Origin: Endozoicomonas sp. 8E
GTDB taxonomy: Bacteria; Pseudomonadota; Gammaproteobacteria; Pseudomonadales; Endozoicomonadaceae
Length of the DNA: 64,000 bases
Assembly (NCBI RefSeq): GCF_032883915.1
Contig: NZ_CP120717.1
Location: forward strand, 1,991,697-2,055,696
Direction of reading: 5' to 3'
The translations under genes were made by a program, and so were the position numbers. Under the pieces are notes generated by a model, which searched no databases, had not been told where the DNA came from, and was given only the letters and a program-made list of their open reading frames with translations. Shown one piece after another: positions 9,254 through 18,140 of this stretch. Numbering within the stretch: position 1 is the stretch's first letter; each line of letters begins with the position of its first letter.

Positions 9254-10711
9254 TCAGATGGCAGAAAGAGTTTGAAACTCAGTCAACACAAAGTGATCGG
9301 TCATCCCGCTGACGTAATCAATCAATAATCTTGCCCGGTAATACCATTCCAGCTCATCCTGTTCTTGAGCGGAGTAACTGCTGCCAGGCAATAATTTCAC
9401 TGCCCGGTGATACGCCATTTTATGTTTGCCAGAGAGGCGGTGGTAAAGACGTTGCTCGATAAAATGTCGGCTGGAATCTTTGTCAATAAGACTGGCGAAT
9501 TCTTCACGGCTCAGTTCCAGCAAAGGCTGGAAAATATCCATCAGTCCCATGAGGGCAGAGTAGCCCCTGAGTTCCGGAGTTTCCTTCTCCATGCTGGTAA
9601 AGACATAGCGGATAGCAACGGTTTTCAATGTCTCCAGTGCCAGATGCTGGTCGGACTGGCCGTCAATCAGAGGCTCGTCAAGCGTCCCGTCAAAGACCGC
9701 CTGATGGTTTTGCAGATAACGATTCGCGGCATAATCCACCAGATCTCTGACCAGCCGGGTGCGCAGCCGGATAATAAACTCTTGCTTGTTATTGCCGGCT
9801 CTCTTGATCGCAGACTCCATGATATTGGGCAAATACTCGTTATATTCAGTAAATTCCTCCCAGACCTCATAGAGACTGAAGCGAAGATCGCGGAAAGAGA
9901 GAATCCCCTTATCAACCGCATCTTCGAGATCGGCAATGCAGTAGGAAATATCGTCAGCGGCTTCCATGATATAAACCAGAGGGAAGCGACAACCTTCATT
10001 GATAGCCAGATGCTGCCAGATGTCACGGACCAGATCGGCTTCGGAAAAGAAATAACCCGGCTTTTTCTTGCGATAGGCATCGGGTGAGCCTTTATCAGGT
10101 CTTGGTTCGAAGGGCGTGCGGGTGTATTTCATAAGCGCGCCCATCTGGGAATAGGTCAGGTTCAGATCCTGGAGATGATGAATAATTCTTAACGCCTGGG
10201 CATTGCCTTCGTAGATAGACAGGTCTGGCAGCAGGGTTGATTCCAGTAAGGCTGACCGGGCTTTCTGACCTTTGCACGCTTTTTCATAACATAGCCCGGC
10301 TTTATCCTGCATCCAGCGGCTGATAGCCGCCTCTCCAAAATGACCGAATGGAGGGTTGCCAATGTCGTGCATCAGGCAGGCCATTTCCACCAGATTGATA
10401 AAAGCCGTTTCCTGATTGTCTAATCCCAGCGATGTTAATTGAGCGGTTTCTGACAGGCGCTGCAGAATCGTCTGTGCCAGAAAACGACCGGTTTGCTGTA
10501 CTTCCAGAGAGTGCGTCAGGCGACTGCGAACAGCGGCATTGGTTTCCAGAGGGTAAACCTGAGTCTTTTGTTGCAGCCGACGTATGGCCGCTGACTGAAT
10601 AATTCGTCCCCGATTGCTTTCTGTTTCAGTTAACAGGTCCCGATCCGGTTCGGCAGAACTGATTCTTGGGCGGGCGCAGGTGAGTTTAGTCAGATAGTTC
10701 ATGCTGATCAT
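9254..10711 (-). CDS. dgt: Deoxyguanosinetriphosphate triphosphohydrolase
   Basis: dGTPase, hydrolysing dGTP to deoxyguanosine and triphosphate. At 485 residues it is close to E. coli Dgt (505). The N-terminal block ESNRGRIIQSAAIRRLQQKT and then LETNAAVRSRLTHSLEVQQ are hallmarks of the family. The HD-domain metal site is intact: the histidine in RLTHS, the HD pair in CLMHDIGNPPFGHFGEAAI, and the later aspartate in MEAADDISYCIADLEDA. Two in-frame ATGs (10711 and 10702) could serve as start; neither has a strong ribosome site. The gene stands alone, bounded downstream by the small secreted-protein gene and upstream by palindromic repeats. Confidence 0.95.
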   Translation of the reverse strand: MISMNYLTKLTCARPRISSAEPDRDLLTETESNRGRIIQSAAIRRLQQKTQVYPLETNAAVRSRLTHSLEVQQTGRFLAQTILQRLSETAQLTSLGLDNQETAFINLVEMACLMHDIGNPPFGHFGEAAISRWMQDKAGLCYEKACKGQKARSALLESTLLPDLSIYEGNAQALRIIHHLQDLNLTYSQMGALMKYTRTPFEPRPDKGSPDAYRKKKPGYFFSEADLVRDIWQHLAINEGCRFPLVYIMEAADDISYCIADLEDAVDKGILSFRDLRFSLYEVWEEFTEYNEYLPNIMESAIKRAGNNKQEFIIRLRTRLVRDLVDYAANRYLQNHQAVFDGTLDEPLIDGQSDQHLALETLKTVAIRYVFTSMEKETPELRGYSALMGLMDIFQPLLELSREEFASLIDKDSSRHFIEQRLYHRLSGKHKMAYHRAVKLLPGSSYSAQEQDELEWYYRARLLIDYVSGMTDHFVLTEFQTLSAI

Positions 10712-10862
10712 AGTCGGCAGGATCTGTTTGAAGGTGAGGTTTTAAGTGGCTCTCTGAAGGCTGAAAGCCAGCAGGTTAGGGACATAGGGTTTTAGCTAAA
10801 GGAATGAAAGGCAATATTATAGGTGCTTTTCAACCAATAGCCGTTCAGGATTGGAATGGTTT

Positions 10863-11076
10863 CTAGGAGCCTGACCGAGAATAGACTGCCCTACGCGGCA
10901 ACTGCTCCTGCGTTGCTCTAGCTCCTGCATCCATGCAGTCGTGCGGCGGCAGCAAATTGGTCTGAAAATCCGCTTTTGTTCGTCAAATAGCTCGCTATTC
11001 TCCTTACAAAACCGAATTTTCATCCTCAATTTTCTGCCGTCCTCGCTACGGGCGCTATTCTCGGTCAGGCTCCTAG
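10863..11076 (-). repeat. CTAG-bounded palindromic element, A type, long form (214 bp)
   Basis: Begins and ends with CTAG; the ends GGAGCCTGACCGAGAATAG and CTATTCTCGGTCAGGCTCC are inverted repeats of about 20 bp. The interior is shared with the other A and B copies in the window. The long form carries about 47 extra bases (around 10892-10940, including TGCATCCATGCAG). It shares its final CTAG with the next element. No protein-coding content. Confidence 0.9.
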
Positions 11077-11239
11077 GAGCCTGACCGAGAATAGACTGCC
11101 CTACTGCGGCGGCAGCAAATCGGTCTGAAAATCCGCTTTTGTTCGTCAAATAGCTCGCTATTCTCCTCACAAAACCGAATTTTCATCCTCAATTTTCTGC
11201 CGTCCTCGCTACGGGCGCTATTCTCGGTCAGGCTCCTAG
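11073..11239 (-). repeat. CTAG-bounded palindromic element, A type, short form (167 bp)
   Basis: Second copy directly abutting the previous one and overlapping it only by the shared CTAG. It lacks the extra segment of the long form. Its right-hand CTAG provides the TAG stop codon of the neighbouring SGNH hydrolase gene. Confidence 0.9.
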
Positions 11240-12498
11240 AATTCTGCCGGACATTGCCCTTCAAATATCAACTGAACATATTCCCGCTCCAGATAGCCCG
11301 GCTTGCCGGTAAAATAATGCAACAGCAGATCGTCAGCAAGCCTGCGATCTGTCTCCGGGCATTTAACTTCATAATTGAGCATAGACAGGATTTTGCAGTT
11401 AAAGTTGAAAATCCAATTCTGTACTGTACTCGATGGATGAATGGAATCAACATAAAAATGATCACTGCGGTTTTTGCAGGGGCTCGCCTTGTAACTCTCG
11501 CAGATATCTACCCGGGCATTATCAGAGCAGCCTCTGAAGGTGACATCGAGACAGGGGGTTTCAGTGTCAACATCTTGCTGGCGGGCATGTTCTAACAAAA
11601 TGTCAAACATTCTGTTGTAATCGAAAAAAAGGAGTAACAGGTCGGGATACTTTCTTTTCAGCCGGAAAAACGCTTTTATCGCCATCCGGTTATGATTGAT
11701 GATCACCTCATGTACTTCCTGGCGATCTTCTGAATTGCGCAAACAGGGGGTTTTAGTGACATCGGGCACCGTTCCCCAGAAAATGGTTCTGGCTCCATGG
11801 GCATAGAGGTTTTCAATAGCCGCTGACAGCTTGGCGACCACCAGACGATAATTCCAGTAACGGTTGAGATAATCGTTAGCGCCACCGGCTAACATAAAAA
11901 TCTGACCCTCAGAAAAGGGTGCATGATGCTGCACAAGGTGATTTATCTGTTCCTCTACCGAACTCAGAATAGGCTTTCCACCTCTGATGCTATTGGTGAG
12001 AAAACTGATATTGGCCAACCGACTTTCACCAAACAGAAACGACCAGAAAAAATCCGTTAACACCTCTGAAAAACTGACCACCATACTGCCGCCATGTGAC
12101 TGATCGACAAACTCGGTTTTATTAGAGGTATTCAGATAAAGGGCTCTGGCTATCAGCTCTGGTGCCATCACATCATCACAAAATCGCCCTCCATGATAAT
12201 TGATACCGGGCATAGCGCCACAGAAACTGCCAAAAATAAAGCCCGGTAACATACGACCGCTCCAGGGATAAAGTGACATTTGACGTTCATTCAGTGTACC
12301 GCTGCCCTCAAGGAATCGACTGTAGTTATAGAAATTACCCGAATCAACGCTACTGTCACCCACCACAAAGACATTACTGACAGGCTGTTCCACCCGTGAG
12401 CAAAAACGTTCAGTGAATTTGGGATAAAAAAGTTTTTCATACGCCAAACCGGGTAACGACAACAGCAGTAATAGCAGACCCAGCCAACCACGAATCAT
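11236..12498 (-). CDS. Exported SGNH/GDSL-family hydrolase
   Basis: A 420-residue protein with a signal peptide (MIRGWLGLLLLLLSLPGLA). Block I is VFVVGDSSVDSGNFYNYS with the predicted nucleophilic serine, in the form GDSxxDxGN seen in GDSL lipases and haemolysin-like phospholipases. Block III is MLAGGANDYLNRYW (the GxND asparagine), and block V is FYVDSIHPSS with the catalytic Asp and His. About ten cysteines suggest disulfides outside the cytoplasm. It is probably a lipase, phospholipase or acyl-ester hydrolase; substrate unknown. The stop codon TAG is part of the CTAG at the end of an inserted palindromic element, so the original C-terminus may have been slightly different. It reads toward dgt on the same strand, but the repeats between make co-transcription doubtful. 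Confidence 0.85.
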   Translation of the reverse strand: MIRGWLGLLLLLLSLPGLAYEKLFYPKFTERFCSRVEQPVSNVFVVGDSSVDSGNFYNYSRFLEGSGTLNERQMSLYPWSGRMLPGFIFGSFCGAMPGINYHGGRFCDDVMAPELIARALYLNTSNKTEFVDQSHGGSMVVSFSEVLTDFFWSFLFGESRLANISFLTNSIRGGKPILSSVEEQINHLVQHHAPFSEGQIFMLAGGANDYLNRYWNYRLVVAKLSAAIENLYAHGARTIFWGTVPDVTKTPCLRNSEDRQEVHEVIINHNRMAIKAFFRLKRKYPDLLLLFFDYNRMFDILLEHARQQDVDTETPCLDVTFRGCSDNARVDICESYKASPCKNRSDHFYVDSIHPSSTVQNWIFNFNCKILSMLNYEVKCPETDRRLADDLLLHYFTGKPGYLEREYVQLIFEGQCPAEF

Positions 12499-12599
12499 AC
12501 TGAAACCCTAATAGAGCAGTGACTAAAAAGCTGAGGATTATAGAAGATTACTTTCCCCGTGTGGCTGTATTAATATTTATTTTGGCTCTGTTGCCATGC

Positions 12600-12643
12600 A
12601 AAAGCCGATAACGCTACTTTATAATCCCGGTTACCAGCTTTTT
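12600..12643 (-). terminator. Possible terminator downstream of the first OTU gene
   Basis: AAAAGC and GCTTTTT arms form a loose stem 46 bp beyond the stop at 12689. Both flanks are T/A-rich. A related hairpin lies at the same place behind the third OTU gene. Confidence 0.4.
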
Positions 12644-12688
12644 GGTAAGTTTCCGAGACCTTCTCCGGGGTGCCTGTAGGTTGTCAAC

Positions 12689-15600
12689 TCACATGTTATT
12701 GGCTGGCTTGGTAAGGAGTGCTTCAGCCCTGGTTTGAATCATGAACGATAAGGGGTTGCTGTCCTGTGAAGTCTTACGGGCAGTCTCATTGGTTGAAACA
12801 GAAGAAGCAGAATCAAGCTTCATTCTTTTATCATTTTCATCAAGAGAAATATCTTCAAAAGTCTCATCAAGTTGAGCGATTTGTGGCGGATCAAGTTCTA
12901 TATTCCGGCCTGGGGCAATCCTTACTGCCGCATCAAAGTGTTCCAGAAGAGCCTCTGAATTGGGGGTGTGGATAAGATAAGCTGAAGACTGATGGGAGTC
13001 TGCCAGAGTTTGGGAAACGAAGAGACTGGCTTGATCGAAATTTTGCTTTAACAACAAGTTTAAAAGTATTGCTCTTTGACTTTCAGAGAGATCGGGAAAT
13101 GTGTAATAGCTGTTCTTCAATAGCATCACCAAAAGGTTAGGAGCAAAAACTACCCAGCGCTTCAGGTCATAAATCTCGTGATGAGACCCATGGTGACCTT
13201 GTGTAATGACCGGGAACCAGACACCATGTGTCGGCACTAGCAGTGTAATAAGTTGTGAGTCGCCAAATTGTTGCAATCTGGCTAAATCTGATTGAGCGAA
13301 AGAGGCTGAATCAGTAATGACATTGTTATCGAGAACGGCTGGAATAACGTCAGTATCGATCCCCAATAATAGCTCAAGCTCTTGCATTAGTTTTTCCTTG
13401 TCAGCATGATCCTGAATCGTGGAAAAAATCAGACGAAGGTTATAATCGATAATATGCCTTATTGTTTGCTGGTTCCAATCGCCTGCTTGTCCTGATCGCC
13501 CATTCCGCTTGAATATCTCTGCGATGGACGAGTACATACAGTTACCATCACCATTAATTCTTATGAGTTCAAAACTGGTTTGAATCATTAACAATAAAGA
13601 GTCGTTATTTTCTAAACTCTCATAGTCAGTCTCATTGGCTGAAGCAGAAGAGACAGGATCAGACCTCATTCTTCTATTATTTTCATCGTTGGGAAGAACT
13701 TCAAAAGCCCCATCAACCTCCATATTCTGGGGAATATCAATGCTTACTGCTGCATCAAAGTGTTCCATGTTAGTCACTGAACCGGGGTAGTGTACAAGAT
13801 AAGCTGAAGACTGATAGGAGGCTATCAGATTTTGAGAGACGAAGCGCTTGGCTTGAGCGAGATTTTGGTTTAACAACAACTGAAAAAGTGTTGTCCTTTG
13901 ACTTTCAGAGAGATCAGGAAAGGTATAGTTTTCGTCTTGTAATAGCATAGCCAAAAGGTTGGGTGCAGTATTAACCCAGTATGTCAGGTCATAAATCTCT
14001 TGATAAGGTCCATCGTGAGCTTGTGTAATCACAGGGAACCAGACACCCTGTGTAGGTACTAGCAAGGCAATCAGCTGGGCAGAGCCAAATGGTTGCAATG
14101 TGCCTGACTCTGAGTGTGCGAAAGAGGTTGAATCAGTAATGACATTGTTATCGAGAACTTCTTGAATAATGTCAGCATCGATCCCCAATAGCAGCTCAAG
14201 CTCCTCCATCAGTATGTCCTTGTCGGGATGGATTTGAATCATGGAAAAAATCTGATGAAGGTTATAGTCCATAACCTGCCTTATTGTTTTCTGGCTCCAT
14301 ACGCCTGCTTGTCCTGACGCTGCATGTCTGTTGAAAATCTCTGCAATTGACGAATACATACAGTTACCATCGCCGTTAATTCTTATCAGTTCAAAGCCCT
14401 CGGGGAGGGGGTTATGATGAGAATAGTAGGGCTCATAAGTCTGTGTTTTGGGGTATCTCTTTGCCATCTTTTTATATAATTGCCCTGCTTGTTCCCTGAT
14501 ACGTTTGTCTTCAATCATACATGCTTTGTGAAAAGGCCTTATCAGTGGTTCTTTTGTTTTTTTAGTGCTTCGGTTTGTATGACGTCCTTTCCCTCTTATA
14601 GGATTTTCAGTTTCATAAACTTCACCGCAATGGCAACAGGTTTGTCTGAAACCACCTTGTCCATTTGGAACATTAATCAGAATCTCGGGAGTATTTTTCC
14701 TGAACAAAGAGATTAATTCCTCCGTTTTTGCTTTGCTGAAAATATCTGATTTTCGTTCTGTTTTTGTAATAAAAGATTGCAGTGAAACTTTTATATCTTT
14801 ATTTGTTGTTCGACTTGCGGATTTTTTCAAAACACTTAAGATAAACTTATTTAAAAATTCGCTGCTTTCGAAGTCAAAACCAGCCAAGTAATGCCTTGCG
14901 GAAGGAAACAAGTGGCTTAAAAATAGTGGGATGAGATTTTTCCCACCATCAATAATTTTACGCACACTCTTGAAAATAATCTGAAGGTTTTCTAACTCGT
15001 TCTCATAAAAAATGAAATCGAAAGCATCTTTATAAAAAGGAGTAAAGATGGTTTTTGTAAAAAGGAAATCAGCAATTTGTAATACATTAAAAGCTAAAGC
15101 AATACCTTGTTTGTTGGAAGTGTGAATGTCCTCCAGGTTGAATTGCTCTGGTTTGTCTATAAGTTTCCTGGCTATTACAGAACTTGCGTCAAATTCGATA
15201 CAGGTCACTGTCCTGACACATACTTCAATAAGGTAGTTTATAACAATACGATAAATAACCTCTACTTTATCTGGACCATTCATTTTGGATACGTATCTCA
15301 GACTTGGAACCAGTGGTCCAATAAAAAATCCCAAATCCTTGATGACTGTCTCATCAATATTTCCACTGATAACACACTCAAAAAAAATGTTGTTTTCCTT
15401 AGCAATTGAATAATCTTCATGACTTATAAGGAGAGACAACTGAACTCTTTGCAGCAATAATTCCAAATGGACCTGAGATGGCGACCAACCATCGTTCTGT
15501 GGCGTTAATAATGCCTTGGTAATAATGTTATTGCCCAGATTTGAAACAGAGGCTTTTTTGAGATGATTTGGGATTTTAAATTTATGTCTTGATAAGTCAT

Positions 15601-17800
15601 ACATTGACAACAAAACGAATTTTTTTTCAACGTCTGACATATCATCTCTAATAGTGGGTATCCAGATATTGGCGAAAATTCCATACTGAGCTCCTCCTCT
15701 ATAGCGTTCTGTTGTCTTTTGTGTTTCTAAAGGAAAAATAAGCTTGTATTGATAAAACATAATATTAGCTTTTGCCAATTTCTTTTTTTCAGCTAAATGT
15801 ATTTCCCATTTTATGGGTCTAACTACCTTGCTTTTTATGGGTTTACCTATATCGTTATTTAGGTGTTTGCCTTTATTGGTAGTGGTTTTGACTTCGTAGC
15901 TTTCGTTATGTATCTCGTTATACGTCAGTTGACAAGGGTTTTCCGGGGCATAATAGGTAACAGAACTGGCTATGGCATTTTCAAACGCTGGCCTTTCATA
16001 ATCAGGGACTCTAACAATCATCGTGATGATGTTATTTTTTATTTTTCCTTTCTTTTCTTCTTTTTTCTTCTTTTTTGTATTTCTTTTCCTTAAATCATAT
16101 AAAACCTTTTGAAAATTACACTCATCCAGTTTTTTATTCTTATAAAAAACAATGGGTTCAACATTTTTTGGTATTTTAAATCCCGACTTCTTCCTGGCCT
16201 CATTTACCAAATTGTCAAAATTTCTTATCGAAGTATAAGTGGATTCTATAATCTCGGCTTCATTGTGCATTTCAACAGGAATAAAAATATCAGTCCTAAA
16301 TGATTCTGGTTTCTCTGGAATGTCTAACTCTTCATCAATGATCAAATAATCAAAAGCTGGATCTTCTCCATCTTTTATTCTTTCATTCACACTTTTTTCT
16401 ATCTTGTTGTAATCCGTTTCTACATAAACAGAGTTGTTGTTTTTTTTTGCCAGACGATTAACGTCTAAAATTTCATGTGTGATAATAAACTGGGGACTTA
16501 ATAGATACCTGACACGTGAAAGAATACCTTCTGATCGTATATCGAAATCGGCTGTCAGAAAATTGATGGTATTTAAAATCTGCTCCTCTACAGAAAAATT
16601 TTCCGATCCATAGCGAACACGTCCGGAACAATGAAACCACCACCATTGATCAAAGCTGTCATACATTTTGGGAGGCCCTTCACTGACTCTTTGAGAATTT
16701 TTATAAGTCTGCATCAGGCAAAGGCTATGACCATAAAGATAGGATACCCTTGGTGCATATTTAACATAAATGACTGGTCCTTCGTTGCCAATGTTGTCGA
16801 AATAATACTCTATCCTGAAAAATGCATCTTTCCACCAACCATAAGGTGCTACAAAATCCAGTGTTACCATAAACATATTTTCTTCATTGATACTGAATCT
16901 AAATTTCTTTGGGTACCTCTTATTAAGAAAGTTTTGAAGTCTATCAATAGCGATATAAATCTCTCTGGCTCTGGATGCGGAGTTTCTTTTGGGTGATATT
17001 GGGTTAGGTTTGAATTTTTTTAAGGGAACTGTGTGAATTATTTTATCTCCATCCTGTAAGTTTCCTTTCCGAATAATATTGACATGGGTTAAGATAAATT
17101 CTCCATTGCGTAGCAGATGCAGTGACCGGCAATTTGGACCGCGTTGCATGTATATTTCATATTCAGGATGGTTGACTGAATATATCGATTGAAGATTAAA
17201 GTCTTTATTTTTTTTCGTCGTAATGATGCGCGTTATTTTTTTGGCACAATTTCGGTCTTCAAAGAACAGACTTATCAGCCCCATATCCGTTGTGGGCGTT
17301 TGCTCAGCACTTTCTGATAATAATTTGTCTACATAGTCTTCAACAACACTGACTGCCCTATTACTTTTATCGATTGTTACTCGATCCGGGTTTATTATTG
17401 GTGTTTGCTTGATAGGTTCTACTTTACCATAATGGATCATCGCCTGAACAAGATTAAACGTCCTTAACAAGGTGTAAGGTATACCAAACTTGGTCGTATT
17501 ATGATTAGCCTTAACACCCATTTTCTTAGCCATTTCCCTATTTTTGCTTCTAAAAAAATTATTTCTTTTTCTTCTATTAACGCCTGACATCACTTTATCA
17601 ATGTAAAATTTAGCTTGCACATACAAATTTTTTTCTTTCAGTTCCCGATCAATTTCTTCGTACTCGTGAAGGGAAAGTTGCTTTAATATGCTTTTATGAT
17701 CTTCGTTTATTGCCTGAGCACTCCCTGACATCAGGTTTATTGATAAAAAGATAAGATGAATACTCTTTTTACTCAATTTGGCTAACGCAGTAAAAACCAT
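12689..17800 (-). CDS. Giant exported protein with two OTU-like cysteine protease domains (copy 1)
   Basis: 1,703 residues from the ATG at 17800, which has AAGGA eight bases upstream. A signal peptide ends near SGSAQA. Residues 30 to about 1050 have no family I recognise; a lysine-rich stretch lies near 595-610 and a conserved ERYRGGAQYG block near 700. Next comes a zinc-knuckle-like motif, CxxC at 1055-1058 and HxxC at 1091-1094. Two tandem OTU-like domains follow: the first with INGDGNCMYSS (Cys1147) and EHFDAAV (His1347), the second with Cys1421 and His1621. Both keep Cys and His, so both may be active. OTU proteases cleave ubiquitin; with a signal peptide this is a candidate secreted host-directed deubiquitinase. 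It is the first of three tandem paralogues and is AT-rich compared with purL or topB. Confidence 0.85.
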   Translation of the reverse strand: MVFTALAKLSKKSIHLIFLSINLMSGSAQAINEDHKSILKQLSLHEYEEIDRELKEKNLYVQAKFYIDKVMSGVNRRKRNNFFRSKNREMAKKMGVKANHNTTKFGIPYTLLRTFNLVQAMIHYGKVEPIKQTPIINPDRVTIDKSNRAVSVVEDYVDKLLSESAEQTPTTDMGLISLFFEDRNCAKKITRIITTKKNKDFNLQSIYSVNHPEYEIYMQRGPNCRSLHLLRNGEFILTHVNIIRKGNLQDGDKIIHTVPLKKFKPNPISPKRNSASRAREIYIAIDRLQNFLNKRYPKKFRFSINEENMFMVTLDFVAPYGWWKDAFFRIEYYFDNIGNEGPVIYVKYAPRVSYLYGHSLCLMQTYKNSQRVSEGPPKMYDSFDQWWWFHCSGRVRYGSENFSVEEQILNTINFLTADFDIRSEGILSRVRYLLSPQFIITHEILDVNRLAKKNNNSVYVETDYNKIEKSVNERIKDGEDPAFDYLIIDEELDIPEKPESFRTDIFIPVEMHNEAEIIESTYTSIRNFDNLVNEARKKSGFKIPKNVEPIVFYKNKKLDECNFQKVLYDLRKRNTKKKKKEEKKGKIKNNIITMIVRVPDYERPAFENAIASSVTYYAPENPCQLTYNEIHNESYEVKTTTNKGKHLNNDIGKPIKSKVVRPIKWEIHLAEKKKLAKANIMFYQYKLIFPLETQKTTERYRGGAQYGIFANIWIPTIRDDMSDVEKKFVLLSMYDLSRHKFKIPNHLKKASVSNLGNNIITKALLTPQNDGWSPSQVHLELLLQRVQLSLLISHEDYSIAKENNIFFECVISGNIDETVIKDLGFFIGPLVPSLRYVSKMNGPDKVEVIYRIVINYLIEVCVRTVTCIEFDASSVIARKLIDKPEQFNLEDIHTSNKQGIALAFNVLQIADFLFTKTIFTPFYKDAFDFIFYENELENLQIIFKSVRKIIDGGKNLIPLFLSHLFPSARHYLAGFDFESSEFLNKFILSVLKKSASRTTNKDIKVSLQSFITKTERKSDIFSKAKTEELISLFRKNTPEILINVPNGQGGFRQTCCHCGEVYETENPIRGKGRHTNRSTKKTKEPLIRPFHKACMIEDKRIREQAGQLYKKMAKRYPKTQTYEPYYSHHNPLPEGFELIRINGDGNCMYSSIAEIFNRHAASGQAGVWSQKTIRQVMDYNLHQIFSMIQIHPDKDILMEELELLLGIDADIIQEVLDNNVITDSTSFAHSESGTLQPFGSAQLIALLVPTQGVWFPVITQAHDGPYQEIYDLTYWVNTAPNLLAMLLQDENYTFPDLSESQRTTLFQLLLNQNLAQAKRFVSQNLIASYQSSAYLVHYPGSVTNMEHFDAAVSIDIPQNMEVDGAFEVLPNDENNRRMRSDPVSSASANETDYESLENNDSLLLMIQTSFELIRINGDGNCMYSSIAEIFKRNGRSGQAGDWNQQTIRHIIDYNLRLIFSTIQDHADKEKLMQELELLLGIDTDVIPAVLDNNVITDSASFAQSDLARLQQFGDSQLITLLVPTHGVWFPVITQGHHGSHHEIYDLKRWVVFAPNLLVMLLKNSYYTFPDLSESQRAILLNLLLKQNFDQASLFVSQTLADSHQSSAYLIHTPNSEALLEHFDAAVRIAPGRNIELDPPQIAQLDETFEDISLDENDKRMKLDSASSVSTNETARKTSQDSNPLSFMIQTRAEALLTKPANNM

Positions 17801-17856
17801 GCTTGGCAATCCTTATAATGCCCTGAAATTTTGTCTGTTAAGCGTCACTGGTTGAG

Positions 17857-17891
17857 TACTCCTCACTAAAAACTGTATCGAGTGAATAGTA
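17857..17891 (-). promoter_or_regulatory. Palindrome 57 bp upstream of OTU gene copy 1
   Basis: Arms TACTCCTCACT and AGTGAATAGTA with a 13-bp spacer (9 of 11 positions pair). The same palindrome at the same distance occurs before the other two copies. It could be a regulator-binding site or a 5'-UTR hairpin. Confidence 0.6.
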
Positions 17892-18060
17892 GCTTGTTTT
17901 AAAATCATCTGCTTTCTTATTAATGGAACTGATGTTTAGGTGAATAAGACCACGTGGATTATAAGACGATAACCAACCGCCTCAATGCAGTATCCTTGTC
18001 AATTCGCTGAAGCAAACAGTGGAATTTGTCGTGTAGGCCAGGCTCATATCATAGTGTGTC
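17892..18060 (-). repeat. Duplicated upstream region shared by OTU copies 1 and 2
   Basis: The sequence from 17892 to about 18050 matches 23197 to about 23355 closely (for example GCTTGTTTTAAAA, GGAACTGATGTTTA, GAATTTGTCGTGTAG). Gene and promoter region were therefore duplicated together. Copy 3 shares only the first 50 bp or so and then diverges. No gene is seen in this stretch. Confidence 0.75.
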
Positions 18061-18140
18061 TGGCGAGGTAAGGCGTGCTCCAGCCCTGTTTTGAGTCTAA
18101 CGATAAGGGGTTGTGGTCTTGTAGTGTCTCGCAGTCTGTT

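Noticed and set aside
10817..11264. Open frames of up to 117 codons in the palindromic elements (also at 34348-34723, 39746-40063 and 48227-48469)
   Set aside because: They read through repeat sequence, recur with every copy and depend on the element's orientation; no protein features.
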